Assembly (NCBI GenBank): GCA_014706295.1
Contig: JACSVZ010000001.1
Location: 116,695,111 to 116,759,110, forward strand
From: Lycocorax pyrrhopterus obiensis
Taxonomy: Eukaryota > Chordata > Aves > Passeriformes > Paradisaeidae
DNA length: 64,000 nucleotides
Reading direction: 5' to 3'
Both the position numbers and the translations under genes were made by a program. This document shows, in pieces, positions 37,137 to 50,049 of this stretch. Below the pieces are notes generated by a model. The model was not told the origin of the DNA, did no database searches, and saw nothing but the letters and a program-made list of their open reading frames with translations. Each line of letters opens with the position of its first letter. Positions within the stretch are counted from its first letter, which is position 1.

Positions 37137-37594
37137 AAATAGAGCAAAATATCTATCCAGACTGAGGAATGATGGGATTGAAAGGACCTCTGTGAAAAAG
37201 GACTTGGAAACAGGATAAAAGATAATGTCCGAAAAGGTACATAATTTGACAAGTGACTTTTAGATAAAATATTTCTATTTGGAAAAGATACCTTTTTTCC
37301 ACTATTGAAAAAGAGGAGACACTGTGGAATTCCTTTTTCCTTCTAATGTTCCCTCAGTCCTTGTAACCCATTGTTATGTCCAATTTGGCTATTTTACAAG
37401 CAGAACTTAATTTACAAGAACAGCCTTGTGTCTTCTTCCTGAGACCGAAAAGTTCACCTGAGGTTTTTCACATTATCAACTATAAAAATATTCCACAGGC
37501 AAAATTAATTGATAAAATTTAATTGATTGAAACCAGGATCAGATAATGAGCCCAGAGGGCTTGGAGCATTAGGTAGGCATCACTGTGAGGGTTC

Positions 37595-37600
37595 TTTATT
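37595..37600 (-). promoter_or_regulatory. Possible polyadenylation signal AATAAA
   Basis: The plus strand reads TTTATT, giving AATAAA on the minus strand about 216 bp beyond the stop of the candidate exon at 37816-38061. AATAAA is common by chance in AT-rich DNA, so its meaning depends on that exon being real. Confidence 0.2.
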
Positions 37601-37815
37601 TCAAATATTTGCACTTTTGTCTCATAAAGAAATGCAAATATAACTGGATATTCAGATTCTATGTTGAAACTTGTAGAGCAGTTATTTTTAAGGACTTAGA
37701 GAAAGGGCTAAAACACAAAGAGGGTGTCTGAATAGACATCAATCATCAAATCTCCTGCAACTCTTGTTTGCCAGAGATTTAAGAAGCAGCAGAACTTTGC
37801 ATGGAAGGTTTGTTT

Positions 37816-38061
37816 TTTCTAATGTTTTGCAAAGTCCACGTCAACAATCATGCAGATTTGCTTTCTTATAAAATCTTTATTGTGGTTTAGCTCCAGTTTC
37901 AGTACTGTTCTTGGACTGGAAGTGTGCACCGGCTCATCAGCCAGAATGCCTTTCTCTGGAACACATTTTTTCAATTTCAGAGCAGAAACAGCAATAAACT
38001 TTTTTGTTTTTCCAGGTTTGTCTTCATCTTTTGTTATCGGATTTTGTTGCACAGCCACATT
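37816..38061 (-). CDS. Candidate terminal coding exon, product unknown
   Basis: On the minus strand an open stretch of 81 codons runs from just after 'gtgcattctag', a possible 3' splice site, to a TAG stop at 37816-37818. It would encode a Lys-rich, soluble segment containing 'KPGKTKKFIAVSALKLKK' and ending 'VDVDFAKH'. Guanine is unevenly spread over codon positions (25 at first, 7 at second, 17 at third by my count), as in real coding DNA. There is no in-frame ATG near the start, which fits an internal splice junction rather than an initiation exon. An AATAAA lies about 216 bp past the stop. I do not recognise the protein. Alternatives are a degenerate pseudogene exon or a chance frame. Confidence 0.3.
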
Positions 38062-38500
38062 CTAGAATGCACACTCAGTGATGTCAAAAGAGCTTTGCTT
38101 TAGACATGTTGTTACAAGCAGAAAATTATTAGATGTGTTGGAGTCCAAATAGTTCTCAGTTCATGCATCCTCAATCCATCAATACCGTGTGTTTTAAACA
38201 ACTCATTTGGAAGGGAGCCCAGCATGCTGACTTTATCAGGAGTGTTACGTGCATATTTAGACTCAGGCACACACAGTCCTTATGCACAGAAGAAAAATCC
38301 TCCTGCACAGCCAAGATCATCTTCTGTGTTACAGCAGCACTGTTTGGAACAGCTGTGTTGGAATTCTGAATGTGTGCTGCTCATGCACGGATATTTCCTG
38401 AAGGAAAACACAAGGTTTGCTGGATCCACCATGAACATGACTCTGGGGGGCACTTATATGTGAACAGTTTTTTAGGTGTTTCAATAACTGTGTGTTCATT

Positions 38501-38677
38501 GGATCATGGAATGGCCTGGGTGGGAAGGGACCTTAAAGCCCATCCAGTTCCACCCCCTGCCACAGGCAGGGACACCTTCCACTGTCCCAGGCTGCTCCAA
38601 GCCCTGTCCAGCCTGGCCTTGGACACTGCCAGGGATCCAGGGGCAGCCACAGCTGCTCTGGGCACCCTGTGCCGGTG
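38501..38677 (-). mobile_element. CR1 3' fragment, reverse orientation
   Basis: The reverse-complement 3' end ('ggatcatggaatggcctgggtgggaagggaccttaaagcccatcc') is followed by 'ccccctgccacaggcagggacaccttccac' and 'gccttggacactgccagggatccagg', ending near 'ctctgggcaccctgtgcc'. It matches the family well, which suggests a fairly recent copy. It is 5'-truncated and non-coding. Short frames on both strands here are shadows. Confidence 0.95.
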
Positions 38678-41600
38678 CTTTTTGGGCTGCATGAATCACC
38701 TTAAAGCAAATTTGCGCATTGAGGATGTGGGAGAGTGTCCTCAGATAGCAGTGATTTGAGGAGCTAAATTTTGACGTGAAGTGGCCGTGGTAATTCTTAT
38801 CCCCAATGTTGCATTTGGGTTAGGCCCCTTGTGCAGTAAATATGGCTTCAATTAAATTAGTATCAGGCTTTGTGCACCTGAAGAAACTAATGATATGTGT
38901 TTGTGTCACAATGCTTCCATCTTCTGAGACTGAAAAAACAAGGCAAGAAACAAGTTTATTTTCAGTTGTATGTTTGTTTGCTTTTTTCTCCGAATTATGA
39001 TTCACTTCTGGGATATTTGTGCTGTTTGCAACCAACTTGACTGTGGTTGTTCATGAGGAAGCAATCAGGTAAAAATGTGCAATTTGAAAAGGAAGACAAA
39101 GGTTCCTCATAAGAAAACATTGCTTTTGATGATACTGACTCTTCTGATAGCCAAATAGCATTTGCTTTGCTGATGGTAAATGGAAGTTTCTTGATTTTGA
39201 AAATACCAAAAAAAAAAGTATTTTATCAGTATCCTTACTTTAAAGGCACTGTTTAAAAAGTCATAGTACGACATATATTTTATATTTTTCATCCACTTCA
39301 GATAGATTTATGCTATGCCAAAGGGCTCTCTGGAAGTCTTGACCGGAGTACAAACCTTTTTCTCACTGAAGCCTGTGGACAGCGGCATTAGAGAAATGCA
39401 CTGGGTGCATTTGTGTTCAAAATGAGATAAGGATTTTATTCACCAAGATTGTACTTTGAAGTAGTCCCAACACCATGAATTATCTCATTAAAGGTGCTTT
39501 ACTTGGTTTTATATGGCAAACACTTGAAATTTCCTGTCATTCCAGATTAACATGCTGCTCTCTGCTACAGTCATGTCTGATGATCTCACAGGAGAGAGAA
39601 TTTTGCAGAACTGAACCTTGTATCTGTTTTTGTTTCACTGCCAAGTTATTTTATATTGAGCTTCTCAGCAGAATTCAGAAAGACCATTTAGGATTTAAAT
39701 AGACTTTGTGGAAAATGTCATTGAACTGTCTACAAAATACAGAATCCTTAAACTTAAACCTGTTTGGTTTGGTTTTGGGTTTTTTTTCTGTTTACAGTTA
39801 TACCTTTTCTCCTTTCAGGGTTTTCATAAAAATACTGGTGAATACTCTGATGAAATCTACTCCCCAGTATGATGGAGAAGGTTGCACTCAGAAGCAGGGA
39901 AGTTGCAGTCCAACAGTGCAGCTATTTCTTTAGTAAGATTCCAGCAGAATTTCCAGCAAAATATTTTGAAATAATAGGGATTATGATCCAAAGCTGGCCA
40001 AGAATCAGAGTCTTGCATAACCAAGTGTCTTATTTTTTTAAAGTTTTTTTTTTTCCATTTTCTTTGTCATGTACCAAAAAAAAAGAGATGTAATGATCCC
40101 TTCTCTGTTCTGAAGCATCCTTCACTGGAAATGTCAGGAACTGTGGCTGTTCTTCAGTGATCTTGCTTGAACTCTAAAATCCATTTTAGAGATAATAGTA
40201 AACTTTGAAAAGGGAAATCAGGATGAGTTTTCCTCTACAGGAGCTCTGCTTGAAGGAAAGGGTAACCCTTAGGGACTTTCTGTGCAGAAATTACCTCAGT
40301 TGTTCTAGAACAGATTCATGGTGTTCCTCTACATCAAAATTCCTCTCATTTAAGAGAAAGTTTATGTGTCCTTAGTGCATCCCAGCTGGGGCTGTTTATG
40401 ATCTCTTAATCAGGGCAGGATGACCTGCAGTGCTTCTTGTCTGGACTCACGTTCTCTGCAGTGTCCCATAATATATCCACGAGTTCCAGTATCTGCATTA
40501 TGGTCATTTTGGATTGAATAAAGCAACATCAAGCTGAGATACTGAGCATGCAGAGGGAAGGTCTGAAGGAAATCTTAGGAATTTTTATGTATAAGGAGTG
40601 GCACTGATTCCAGTCTTACAGGATCACTTGAAATGCTGATGTATTTATGCCAAAAAGAGCTCCCAGATCTTCTATCAATACATTTTCCTAAGGATAACCT
40701 AGTCAACATGTTGTGATTAGCTCAAGACTTCTAGAATAAAGAATAAATCCACTAAAAAACACGGGAGAGAAGGAGAAATCAAAATTTCTGTCTGAACAAT
40801 GACATTGGATGTGTGCTATTTTTTGTGTTATGTACTTTGTTTCAAGAAAGGAACACCCCTCCTTCTCTCTATCTCCATATAAACATATCTTTTAATTTTT
40901 TTCCTCTTTCTTTAGGGCTTGATCTAACATTCAATTCTTGAGATGCTGAAAGTGTAACACACTGAAATCACAGCAAAAATCCATTTGATTTCACTTTAAT
41001 CTCGGTAAAACTGAACTATTGCCCTTTCTTCCTTTCTCTATCTTTTTTTTTTAAATTCGTGGGAAATATAAATTAATCCATTTGAATGAAGTAAGTTGCT
41101 CCTTTAAACACACTATATGCAACCTTAAGGCAGTGCAGTTTTGAGCAGCAGTAAGGTGGGCAGAACCGTGCCAGATGTCTCCATCAGCCTTCCTCTTTTG
41201 CATCCCACGAGCCCTCAGGGGTGGAGGACAGGACAGAATCCCAGTTTTCTGGCAGTGTGAGAAGAAAGCACGAAGGAGATTTCTTGGTGGCCCTTTGAAA
41301 GATGGGAAAAGCAGCTGAGGGTCCTGCAAGGCAAAGCACAGCAAGGAGAAACGGAAGCAGAGGGGAAGTCATCAACCCACTCACCTCCTGGGAAGGGCAT
41401 GGAGATAATTAGTGCCTGTTTGGGGGAGGGCTTTGCTTTTGGGAGGAGAAATCATAACTGAAGGAGAGATAAAAAGGTTCATTTGTTGACACTGAGCACA
41501 AATGACGACTCTCCCTGCAGGTCCCTCTGAAATCTGTGTGGGTGGGAAGCAAGAATTCATAGTCATTAAGGTTTTGTGCATTCTGGGTGAGTGGGGAAAT

Positions 41601-41755
41601 GGCCAGGCCTTTGTTCACGCTACTCAAATAAAGGTGAAAAATCGCCCAGTACCTCATGGGCTGAGCTCCAGCATTGGATTGTCAATGTCATTGTGAGGGA
41701 AGCCCTGTGGTATTACTTCATTAGTTACTACTAATTAGTATTAATTTTGAACACA
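38678..41755. other. AT-rich unique sequence, nothing recognised
   Basis: Short A and T runs only; frames up to 97 codons lack motifs. Confidence 0.6.
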
Positions 41756-41811
41756 GAATCATAGAATGGCCTGGGTTGGAAGGGACCTTAATGATCCTTT
41801 AGCTCCAGCCT
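41756..41811 (-). mobile_element. Short CR1 3' tail, reverse orientation
   Basis: Only the last roughly 55 bases of a CR1 are present: 'gaatcatagaatggcctggg' followed by 'ttggaagggaccttaatgatcc'. This is an extreme 5' truncation. Confidence 0.9.
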
Positions 41812-42661
41812 CCTTATTCTAATATTCAGCTTTTTCTTCCTTGACTGTGTTGTGTGTGGTGCCTACTACCTGCCCACCCAGTGTAAAACATGGACAGGCA
41901 AGCAATGATATATTGTGACCTTGAGCCTAAAATTAGATTAAATCAGTAAATCTCACTTGAATGGCAATTTTTTGGGTCCTATGCTGCTGTTAGTCTATGT
42001 AAGAGAAGGATTTTTTGAGAACAGATAACCTCACCTGTTGGATCACGTACTCAAAACAAATTACCTGCTACAAATATTTTCTTTCCTTAATGAAAGTGCT
42101 TAAGTGCTGCAATGGATTTCCCTGAGAGACTGGGGGATTGCTGTTGCTGGGGATCTCCAGAAAAGTCATTGTAAAGTTTTATGGCAAGGACGAGGATGAA
42201 GGGAGAAAAGGAACTGAAAATCTCCTTCATAAGAACTTTTGAGAATATCCATAGATTTTTGTATAATGATCTTGTAACTCATTATGATTATTTCCCATTC
42301 TTTTTCCCTCTCAAATGACTGTATCATGTCACCTATTTCCAAAATTCCTTTGCCTTTCTTAAGTTTTTGCAGTAGATATCTTCACAATTACTCTAAATTT
42401 AAAGCTATTTTTTAAATATCACTAGGGACCAGAAAAAACACTTAAAATTAATGTGACACAGCCTCTTGTCCCATGTGGTTTTCCTTGCTCATGTGGTTCA
42501 CACATGGGACATCTTGGCAAAGAGCCTTATTACAAGCACTGGAGACTTCTACATTAAAAAGCTTTTTTATATCGTACATTCCCTAATTTGAATTTTAACC
42601 CACTCCTTAAATTTTAATGTTGTCTATGTGAATAATGTACTGTTCTGGAAAGAAAAAATTG

Positions 42662-42807
42662 GAATCATAGAATGGTTTGAGTTGGAAGGGACCTTAAAGG
42701 TCATCTTGTTCCAATGCCCCTTCAGGGAACACACGGGCAGGGACACCTTCCATTATCCCAGGGTGCTCCAAGTGCTGCCCAGCCTGGCCTTGGACACTCC
42801 CAGGGAT
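42662..42807 (-). mobile_element. CR1 3' fragment, reverse orientation
   Basis: It starts 'gaatcatagaatggtttgagttggaagggacc', continues 'cacgggcagggacaccttccattatcccagggtgctccaag' and ends 'ccttggacactcccaggg'. It is 5'-truncated. The plus-strand frame of 83 codons across it is a shadow. Confidence 0.95.
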
Positions 42808-45380
42808 GTAGTGTTTAATTTCTGCAGGATCTACAAGAAACAATTATGTTCAGTGTCATCTGTCTTGGGGGGTGTGTGAGCAGTCAGGTCTTGAGTACCA
42901 GCCCTGTGAGTGTGATTATTCACATTTCTCTGTCACATACCAAGTCACAAAGGGATTTGAGACACATGACAAATGGATTTGAATCAATACTTCTTTGAAA
43001 GGCTTCTTTGAAAAGAAAAAGAAAATAAAAAATGAGAGGTGTAAAAGCCTGAATTGAAAAATAGCAACTTTGCCCTGCATGTGTTTGTACTGGTGCTAAT
43101 GAAACATTGAAATGTGTCATATTACATTGCCCTGATGACACAACTTTTCCCCATAAGATCTACAAATGCAGATGCAATCTTTCTTTGCCAAAAGCTTCCC
43201 TTCTTGCCAAGTACATTGAACTCTTCCCAACTTACTGGATAAATCCAGCCGTATGTAAATACAATTATTTTCTGACTAACTAAGGCTCAAACAAAGTTGA
43301 TAAACTTATCACATTTCAGTAGAAACCTAATGCATCTTCTCAATGAGTCCTCACAAATTCATCACTTTTGTCAAGGTGTTGCACTCCTAATGTTACTTTC
43401 CTATGAAGTTGGATATTTAATTGCATTTAATGTTGCCAAACAACCAGAAGTGGTGACATTTTACACATAGAACTGGATAATTAGGCAAATTGCTATTTTT
43501 ATGGTCATCCTAAAGGCCCCAGATGAGCATGGACTGAGGTACACAAGGTAAACTTTTCACACTGCAATGGCTTTACCTAGAAGTCCATCCTTCAAAAAAT
43601 GAGAATTCCAGACAACCTGGAAAGCAAAAATTGTACTTCAGGCTAGAGATCTTGAAAGAATTAGATATTTTATGCACTGAAATAAGGGCCAGAGGAAAGG
43701 GGAGCTCATTTGCTTTTGGTTTTCTGAAAAATATGTTGCAAAATATGCAATATTTCTCAGTATTCAGTATCATAAAACCTTTCTAGAGCTGGTGCTTGAA
43801 AGGGATGAAACATAGCCCTGGTCATAACTTGTCCTTTTTTTCCCTTCCAAATTTGTTCTGGGATTGACCAAATAGAGCTCTCCAGAATTAATCTCAAATT
43901 TGGAAAGAGAAATATGTAATTTTCCACATCAATGTGGAAACTTGAATGGCTGTGGGAAGCTTTGTATGCCACAAAGAACAAAATTTACAGGAAGAATGAG
44001 ATAATGTATATTTGAAGTTAGAGGTCTTCATTCTGAAAAGGTGTGTTATGGACTGGAAAAATGGATTATAGAGACAAAATACTCCTGGGGAAAGTTCATC
44101 CATAGGATTGGCAAGGAGTAGTGCTAATTCTGGTATAACCTGAGCTCTGTCAAGCACAATGGTAAAAAATCTCACTGAGGTGTTAAGATTTCACAGAATT
44201 TGCAATTTTGTCAGATTTGCGATGTTTATACAAGGCCACAGTGTTGCTCTGGGTGGTACTGGGACAAACAGTTCTGCTTATGGACAAGGCTGGTAAAAGA
44301 AACCTCAAAACATGCAAACAAATGGCATTCAGCATTAATTAACAACCTCTCTCACGAGGATTTTTTAAATCTTAGGGTTCATACTGGGCTAAAACAATCA
44401 TATGACTGATGGTGAGCAGGACTGTGGGCTAAATTTACCTGTTCTGTGCAAATACACCCACCCTTCAGCAGAGCTCACCCTGTGGGAACAGGAATGAGTT
44501 GTGCAGAGATGTGTGGGTGACTGCATGTTTTTAATACGTTAATGAAGTTTGCTTGTGGGAAGCTTGATCAAAACCATGAATTTAGAAGAATTATCTGATC
44601 TGAATTTTTCTGCCATGAAGCAATAATACCAATAGTTACTGTACCTGTGTACCTTTGTGTTATTCTTTTTAGACTCTTACAAATGAAGTTTCCATGACAG
44701 TTTTGAAGTGTGTTTGCCACATACATGAGTAACTCATTTCAACAAAGACACAAAAATATATGAATGCAAAACTGTGTATGAAGGATGGAGGAATTTTCAG
44801 GGCTGTGAGTGGAAAGGTTGTTCTGTCCTGAGAGTGAATCCAATTAAATTCTGTGCTGAGGCCAAGGAAACTGATTGGCATGCAGATTAAAGAGAAGCTC
44901 AAGTCTTCCCAGACCATTTACTGACAGCCATGAATTCAGAGAGTTTCAGGCAATGAATTTTCCAAGTTGTGTTGGAGGACTTTCTTTAAGTTGCATCAAA
45001 TGAAAAAGTTGTAGAAGAAGAAGGGGAGATTCATGGACTCATGTGGAGATCCTTTCCTGACACTCTAATTTCCAAAGCAACAACAAAAAAGCAACAAAGA
45101 AATCCCATTCCTCATCATAAATCAATAAAAACCATCTTTCCATAACATTTTTATTATTCTGATAACAACAGTTTGACATTTTTGCTTTGGCTTAGTTAAG
45201 TTTTTCCTATCTATTGCCTGCCAGGAGAAAAAAAGTTCCATAATTTCCATCTACTGGAAAGTAGTTTTTTCTGCTTATTAATGAATGTGCACACAGGACC
45301 ATTTCATGTTGTGTGTTCTGAATTTTGTTAGACAAAGCAGGGCAATGGTTCAGATCATGCACAGGAATTGTATGTTATGA

Positions 45381-45420
45381 CAACAATAATATTAATAATA
45401 TTAACAATAATAATAATAGT
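45381..45420 (+). repeat. (AAT)n-like microsatellite
   Basis: Imperfect CAATAATATTAATAA units, ending in four clean AAT copies. Confidence 0.9.
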
Positions 45421-46132
45421 TTATTCTCCCTTTTTATTATGAAATTATCAATTTTTATTACAAAGTTATTGATGGTGAAAGGTGACAATGGTGCATGAGA
45501 CTTTTTAAAAGGTATCTACAGTATTCAGCACAGGCAACAAGCCATTTAAATTCTCACCATAAAAATCCTGCTGGTGACCTGCTGGAGAGGATAAATCTCC
45601 CCACTATTGTCCTGTTCTTTGCACCTTACACAAATCCAACTATGGCATTTCAGATCTCTTGCTAATTGTGATTATTTGCATGTAATGCCCTGGCAAGTTT
45701 ATTTTAATGATTAAATATCTTTTTCTTAAGACTGGAAAATGGCCTTCAGCCTAATGTGTGTGACTGTGCAGGTTTATCTCTAATCTCACATGCCTGCTAT
45801 TTTCACATGCTCTGAATACTTCTGCAAGGAAACAAGAAAACTGATGTATTTCATAGTGATTGCCATCTATTTAAATCAGGTTTTCTTTAAATCTGATTAA
45901 CTCTAGGTTTATTTATTTTAAATGTGCAAGTTAGAGTTGGACTCACTTTTTCTTCTCTTCAAAACCACTATAACCCACCAAACAATGAGAGAAAAAAGGT
46001 TAATTTTAAACTATTTTCATTGTGTTTTGCCATGGATGTTTGTACCAATACAAGAGAAAGCTGGGACTGCATTTTCCACTCCTGATGTTGGTTTAAATTG
46101 ATCTAATTCTTGTCTCAGGCACTGACAAGTCC

Positions 46133-46145
46133 GCACACACACACA
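46133..46145 (+). repeat. Short (CA)6 tract
   Basis: About six CA units after 'ccg', followed by AAAA. Confidence 0.85.
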
Positions 46146-47555
46146 AAAAGTTAAATGATGAGTTGTGGGGAAAGAGCTCAGAGAAGCAGGGATGGGTCAG
46201 AAATTTCCCTGCATTGAAGCCAATCCATCATAAAACTTAAACCAGGAAGGAAGTGAGCTTTGTTAGGCCTGGTGCTTCAGAACAACCTGCAGACTTAAGT
46301 GGTCTTTTTGGTTCATTTGGAGTGTTCATGGAAGTTCTTCTGTTATTGAACTGGTTTGTTTACTCCAAATACCCATGTTGGGCCCTTTTTGTGGATTACT
46401 TATACCACAGATATGTCATGGTGATACTTTTGTACCAACAGTGACTTCAGTGTTTGTGGGGTTTGGTGGTTCTCTGGTTGGTTGGTTTTTAGTGTTGTAA
46501 AATTTAAACAACTGAAAAGTTGATTTTAAATGACTTGGATTTGAAAATGAGTTAATTCAAAACATCAAAGCAAAACCAGGGAGTTCACGTTGTAGGGTGG
46601 GATTGTTCTCTCTCAATTAAATGGAGAAAGGAAGGTGGTCATGGTTTTGCAGATTATTTCAGGGGAGAGGTAGGACTGCGAGGCTCAGAACTGAGCCAGA
46701 GATGATGGGGGTCAAAGTTCTTTCTGCAAACCGTAAGAGTTTTGGGGAGGGAGCCTGGAAAATCAATAAAGAAAACATGGCCCTTATCTCAAATCTGTGA
46801 GACTTGCAATATCTCCCGCAGTAAATGGGAAAGAACAATATTATTTGTTTTCTGGGCAAACATGATTTGCAGCCTCAATACAATAAACCTGAGAGTTAGT
46901 TCAAAATGCCATCACTTTTTAAGTGTTTGTTCTCTGTCTGATTAAAAAAGTGTCTCTTCTAGCAGTGTTGCAAGGTGAGAGGAGTTCAAACTGGCCAGAT
47001 TTCCTTACCTCAAATGTTCATTTAATGGCTTAAACGTGGGCTATCCAAGGTCACATAGGAAAGGCGCTGATGCAAAATTACACAGCCCAAGTGGTTTAGG
47101 AAAATGGTTGCTGCACTGTGAGAGAAGTGGCATTTCAATCAGGTTAGATGAACAGAGCCTCTGGAAGAGGGACCTGTCTCACATTCCCTGTTTGCAGCTG
47201 TGCAGCCCAACCTCTTCCTACCTTGAGTGAGCCAGTTCTGTTCCCTGAATCAGCTGAAAAGCCAGAAGGAGGTATGTAGGAAGAGAAATTAATTCAGTAT
47301 TTGGACTCTACTATGAGGCATGAGATGATGATGTGATGTAACCACTTCCATCTCTCCTTTCCCACAAGTTTTATTCTATGTTTTACAGTAAGGTGACTGT
47401 ATGTTAAAACACACATAGGGATTTTGTGTCTGAGTTATGTTGGTTTGAGTAAAAGTCCATATGCAGCAGGAAGCTGATTCTATTTTTGATGCACAGATGG
47501 GTATTTTGTAAGTCTAGTGAATCTGGATAAGTAAAACTTTTTTAAAAATTAATTA

Positions 47556-47570
47556 TTTTTTTTTTTTTTT
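47556..47570 (+). repeat. T homopolymer run
   Basis: Fifteen T following 'aattaatta'. No associated gene copy seen. Confidence 0.9.
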
Positions 47571-47687
47571 GCATAATCTGCACTGCTTTTGTCACACTGG
47601 TTCTCCAAATGATTTGGTGCCAGCTTTAAGAGAGGGTGTCTTGTCAGGGAAAGACAGAACAGAAGATACAACTGCTTCTATGTGATA

Positions 47688-47743
47688 GTTTGACCTGGTG
47701 ATTTTATAAGTCTTTTCTCTTCTAAATGATTCTGTGATTCTAT
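47688..47743 (+). mobile_element. Diverged CR1 3' tail
   Basis: The sequence 'tttgacctggtgattttataagtcttttctcttctaaatg' followed by 'attctgtgattctatt' matches an eroded CR1 3' end. The terminal octamers are the clearest part. Read backwards it explains the protein-like 'FRREKTYKITRSN' stretch in a minus-strand frame here. Confidence 0.65.
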
Positions 47744-49539
47744 TCTTGAATATAAGAGTAAGGTTTCCTTCAATTATCACCTTCTCTCCCGTTTTCTCCT
47801 TTGTGTAGTCTGCTTTCAGAAGGGTAATTTTGCAGATGGAGGGAGCTGAGTGTAGATCCTGCACTGTTAACCTCAGCCCTGTAAACATGTCAGCTACTCC
47901 CTCCTCTACATTTCCCTGGTAAAAACCCAGTTTTTAAACTTGGGGATGCCTTTAATTTTCCTTCTTTGTACTGAAGACACACTTCCAAGGGTTTTCTGTA
48001 ATCCTGAGGTTTGGTAACTTCTTAAAAATGAAAGGTGATATTCTCAAGTAAGCATATGCCTTCACAAAAGGAACAAGAGAAGTCTCTCCCCTCCTCCAGC
48101 TCCACGCATTCCCTTTCATGCTCTGAAGCTCATAATAAGCAGTGATAGATATTAAGCACAGCTTAAAATCACACCACAGTTTGGTGCTATAGACTTGAAA
48201 TTAAGGTTTGGGAGATTTTCCCTCTCTCTGCTCTTTTACCCTTTCTGACTGTAAGTGGTGTTTGAATATTTCTTTTCAATGTAGATTACACACTGTAATT
48301 AGACACAGATCACTTCTCTTCTGCTTTCACAAAATGATTTCACACAAACCAACAGTGGACAGGGATAACCTAAGAGTGCCTTTAGAGAAATATATCTCCA
48401 TAAAAGCCTCGATAACCTCATACTCTGACTTGTCGGTGTTTCCATTACAATTTATTTATTAGTAGAGGCTTAGGTCTAAGGAAGCAATACTTTATTCTTA
48501 CCTCTTGTAAGAAGTTGGTAAATGAATAGTGAATTTTGATAGCAACACTTTGTTAGAACTCAAGTTAGCAAAAATAATTTTTTTTCAGATTCCTGGGATT
48601 GGCAAGGAGACAGATTTTTCTCCATCCCTGGATTGAAACAAGGGACTTTTTTTCAAAGAGTTCTGCTGTAGAAATATATAATTATGTGTGGGTAGAACTT
48701 GGCATGGATTTCTTCCCCTTCAGGGATTTGAAGAAAACAAGCCTTTTCAAATACCCTTAATAACATACAGGTAAATAATGAGTTCGGACCAAATAACTGC
48801 TAAATATGAGAAAAACAGCATATTTCTACTCCTACTGCAAGCCAGAAAAAGATCAGTGATTACCCATATCCTGACAGTGATATTTTACACAGACCTCTCC
48901 ACTGTTTTCAAGTGGGAGATCAGTGCCTAGGCTGATGGCAGGATGTGGACCTTATAAAGTATTTCCTGCTGAAAAGAGCACTTTGGATCATTGCATAGGC
49001 TAAAATATCATTTAACAAGCTGGATTATGAAAGGTGGACTCCTACACACTCAGGACTAAGTGTAAACTGACCTAAGAGTCCTGATCTTGCAGAAAAAAAC
49101 CCCCTAATCAGGCGTATCCCCGGGTCAGTAAGAAATCTCACTAAATTCCAGTGAGGTCTTTATACAGACAGAGTTTGTGGCAATAGGAACTCGGCTGAAA
49201 AGGGCAGTACCTTAATAGCCAAGCCTCATTTGTTTATTTTCCTGCGGGCATTCCAGCTGGGTTTCAAAGGGCTTGTTGCAGAGGGATAATAGCTGTGAGC
49301 GGGAAGGAGGCACTGAAAGGAATTGGGGAGGCAGAGGCTGACCTGCAGTGTGTGCCCAGTGAAAGGAAAGCAGGAGATGGGAGCATCTGCCATCCAGAGA
49401 AAGTGGAGATAGGAAATTTGGGCACAGATACTGTGGCATGGTTCTCCTGGACAAAACATGAACAATTATGCAAAGCATTATTTCCATCTTGGCATCACTT
49501 TCTTTAGGTAATGGTAGCAAATCTACGAAGACAGTACAA

Positions 49540-49937
49540 GAAAGTTGAGGCTGTTCAGCCTGGAGAAGAAAAGGTTGTGTGGACACCTCACAGCACTTTC
49601 CAGGGTCTGACGGGGCCTACAAGGAAGCTGGGGAGGCTCTTCATCAGGACCTGTAGTGACAGGACAAGGGGGAATGGCTTCAAACCGAAAAAGGGGAAAT
49701 TTAGGTTACACGTGCAGACAAAATTCTTCCCTGTGAGGGTGGGGAGGCCCTGGCACAGGGTGCCCAGAGAAGCTGTGGCTGCCCCAGGGTCCCTGGAAGT
49801 GTCCAAGGCCAGGCTGGATGGGCTTTGTTGCAACCTGGTCTAGTTGAATATGTTCTTGTCGTTGCAAGGGTGTTGGGCTAGAAAAGCTTTAAAGGGTCCC
49901 TTCCCAGTCAAATATTCTGTGATTCTATGATTCTATG
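49540..49937 (+). mobile_element. CR1 fragment with complete 3' end
   Basis: It runs from 'gttgaggctgttcagcctggagaagaaaagg' through 'ctgtagtgacaggacaagggggaatggcttcaaacc', 'ccagagaagctgtggctgcccc' and 'ccaaggccaggctggatggg' to the terminal 'attctgtgattctatgattctatg'. The three tail octamers at the end are intact, so the 3' terminus is complete. It is 5'-truncated. Confidence 0.97.
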
Positions 49938-49984
49938 CCCTTTGTAGCTCTTAGAGTGCTGCATAGGCCTCACTATAACACCAC

Positions 49985-50049
49985 GTTAGTAATTCCTCAT
50001 TATTCCTAGTAGTAATTATAAATTCCTAATTAGTAATTCCTAGTAATAA
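49985..50049 (+). repeat. Degenerate tandem repeat of TAGTAATTCCT
   Basis: Several imperfect copies of an 11-12 base unit (tagtaattcct, tattcctagtag, aattcctaat, tagtaattcctag) lie about 45 bp past the 3' end of the CR1 at 49540-49937. Confidence 0.7.

Larger units (their letters stand above)
42808..47687. other. AT-rich unique sequence with microsatellites
   Basis: Holds the AAT-like and CA tracts. Otherwise no repeat family or exon recognised. Confidence 0.6.

Noticed and set aside
36818..37252. 144-codon minus-strand frame
   Set aside because: Antisense to the CR1 copy at 36721-37136.
47592..47888. 98-codon minus-strand frame that looks protein-like
   Set aside because: Its most protein-like part is the reverse translation of the CR1 3' tail at 47688-47743.
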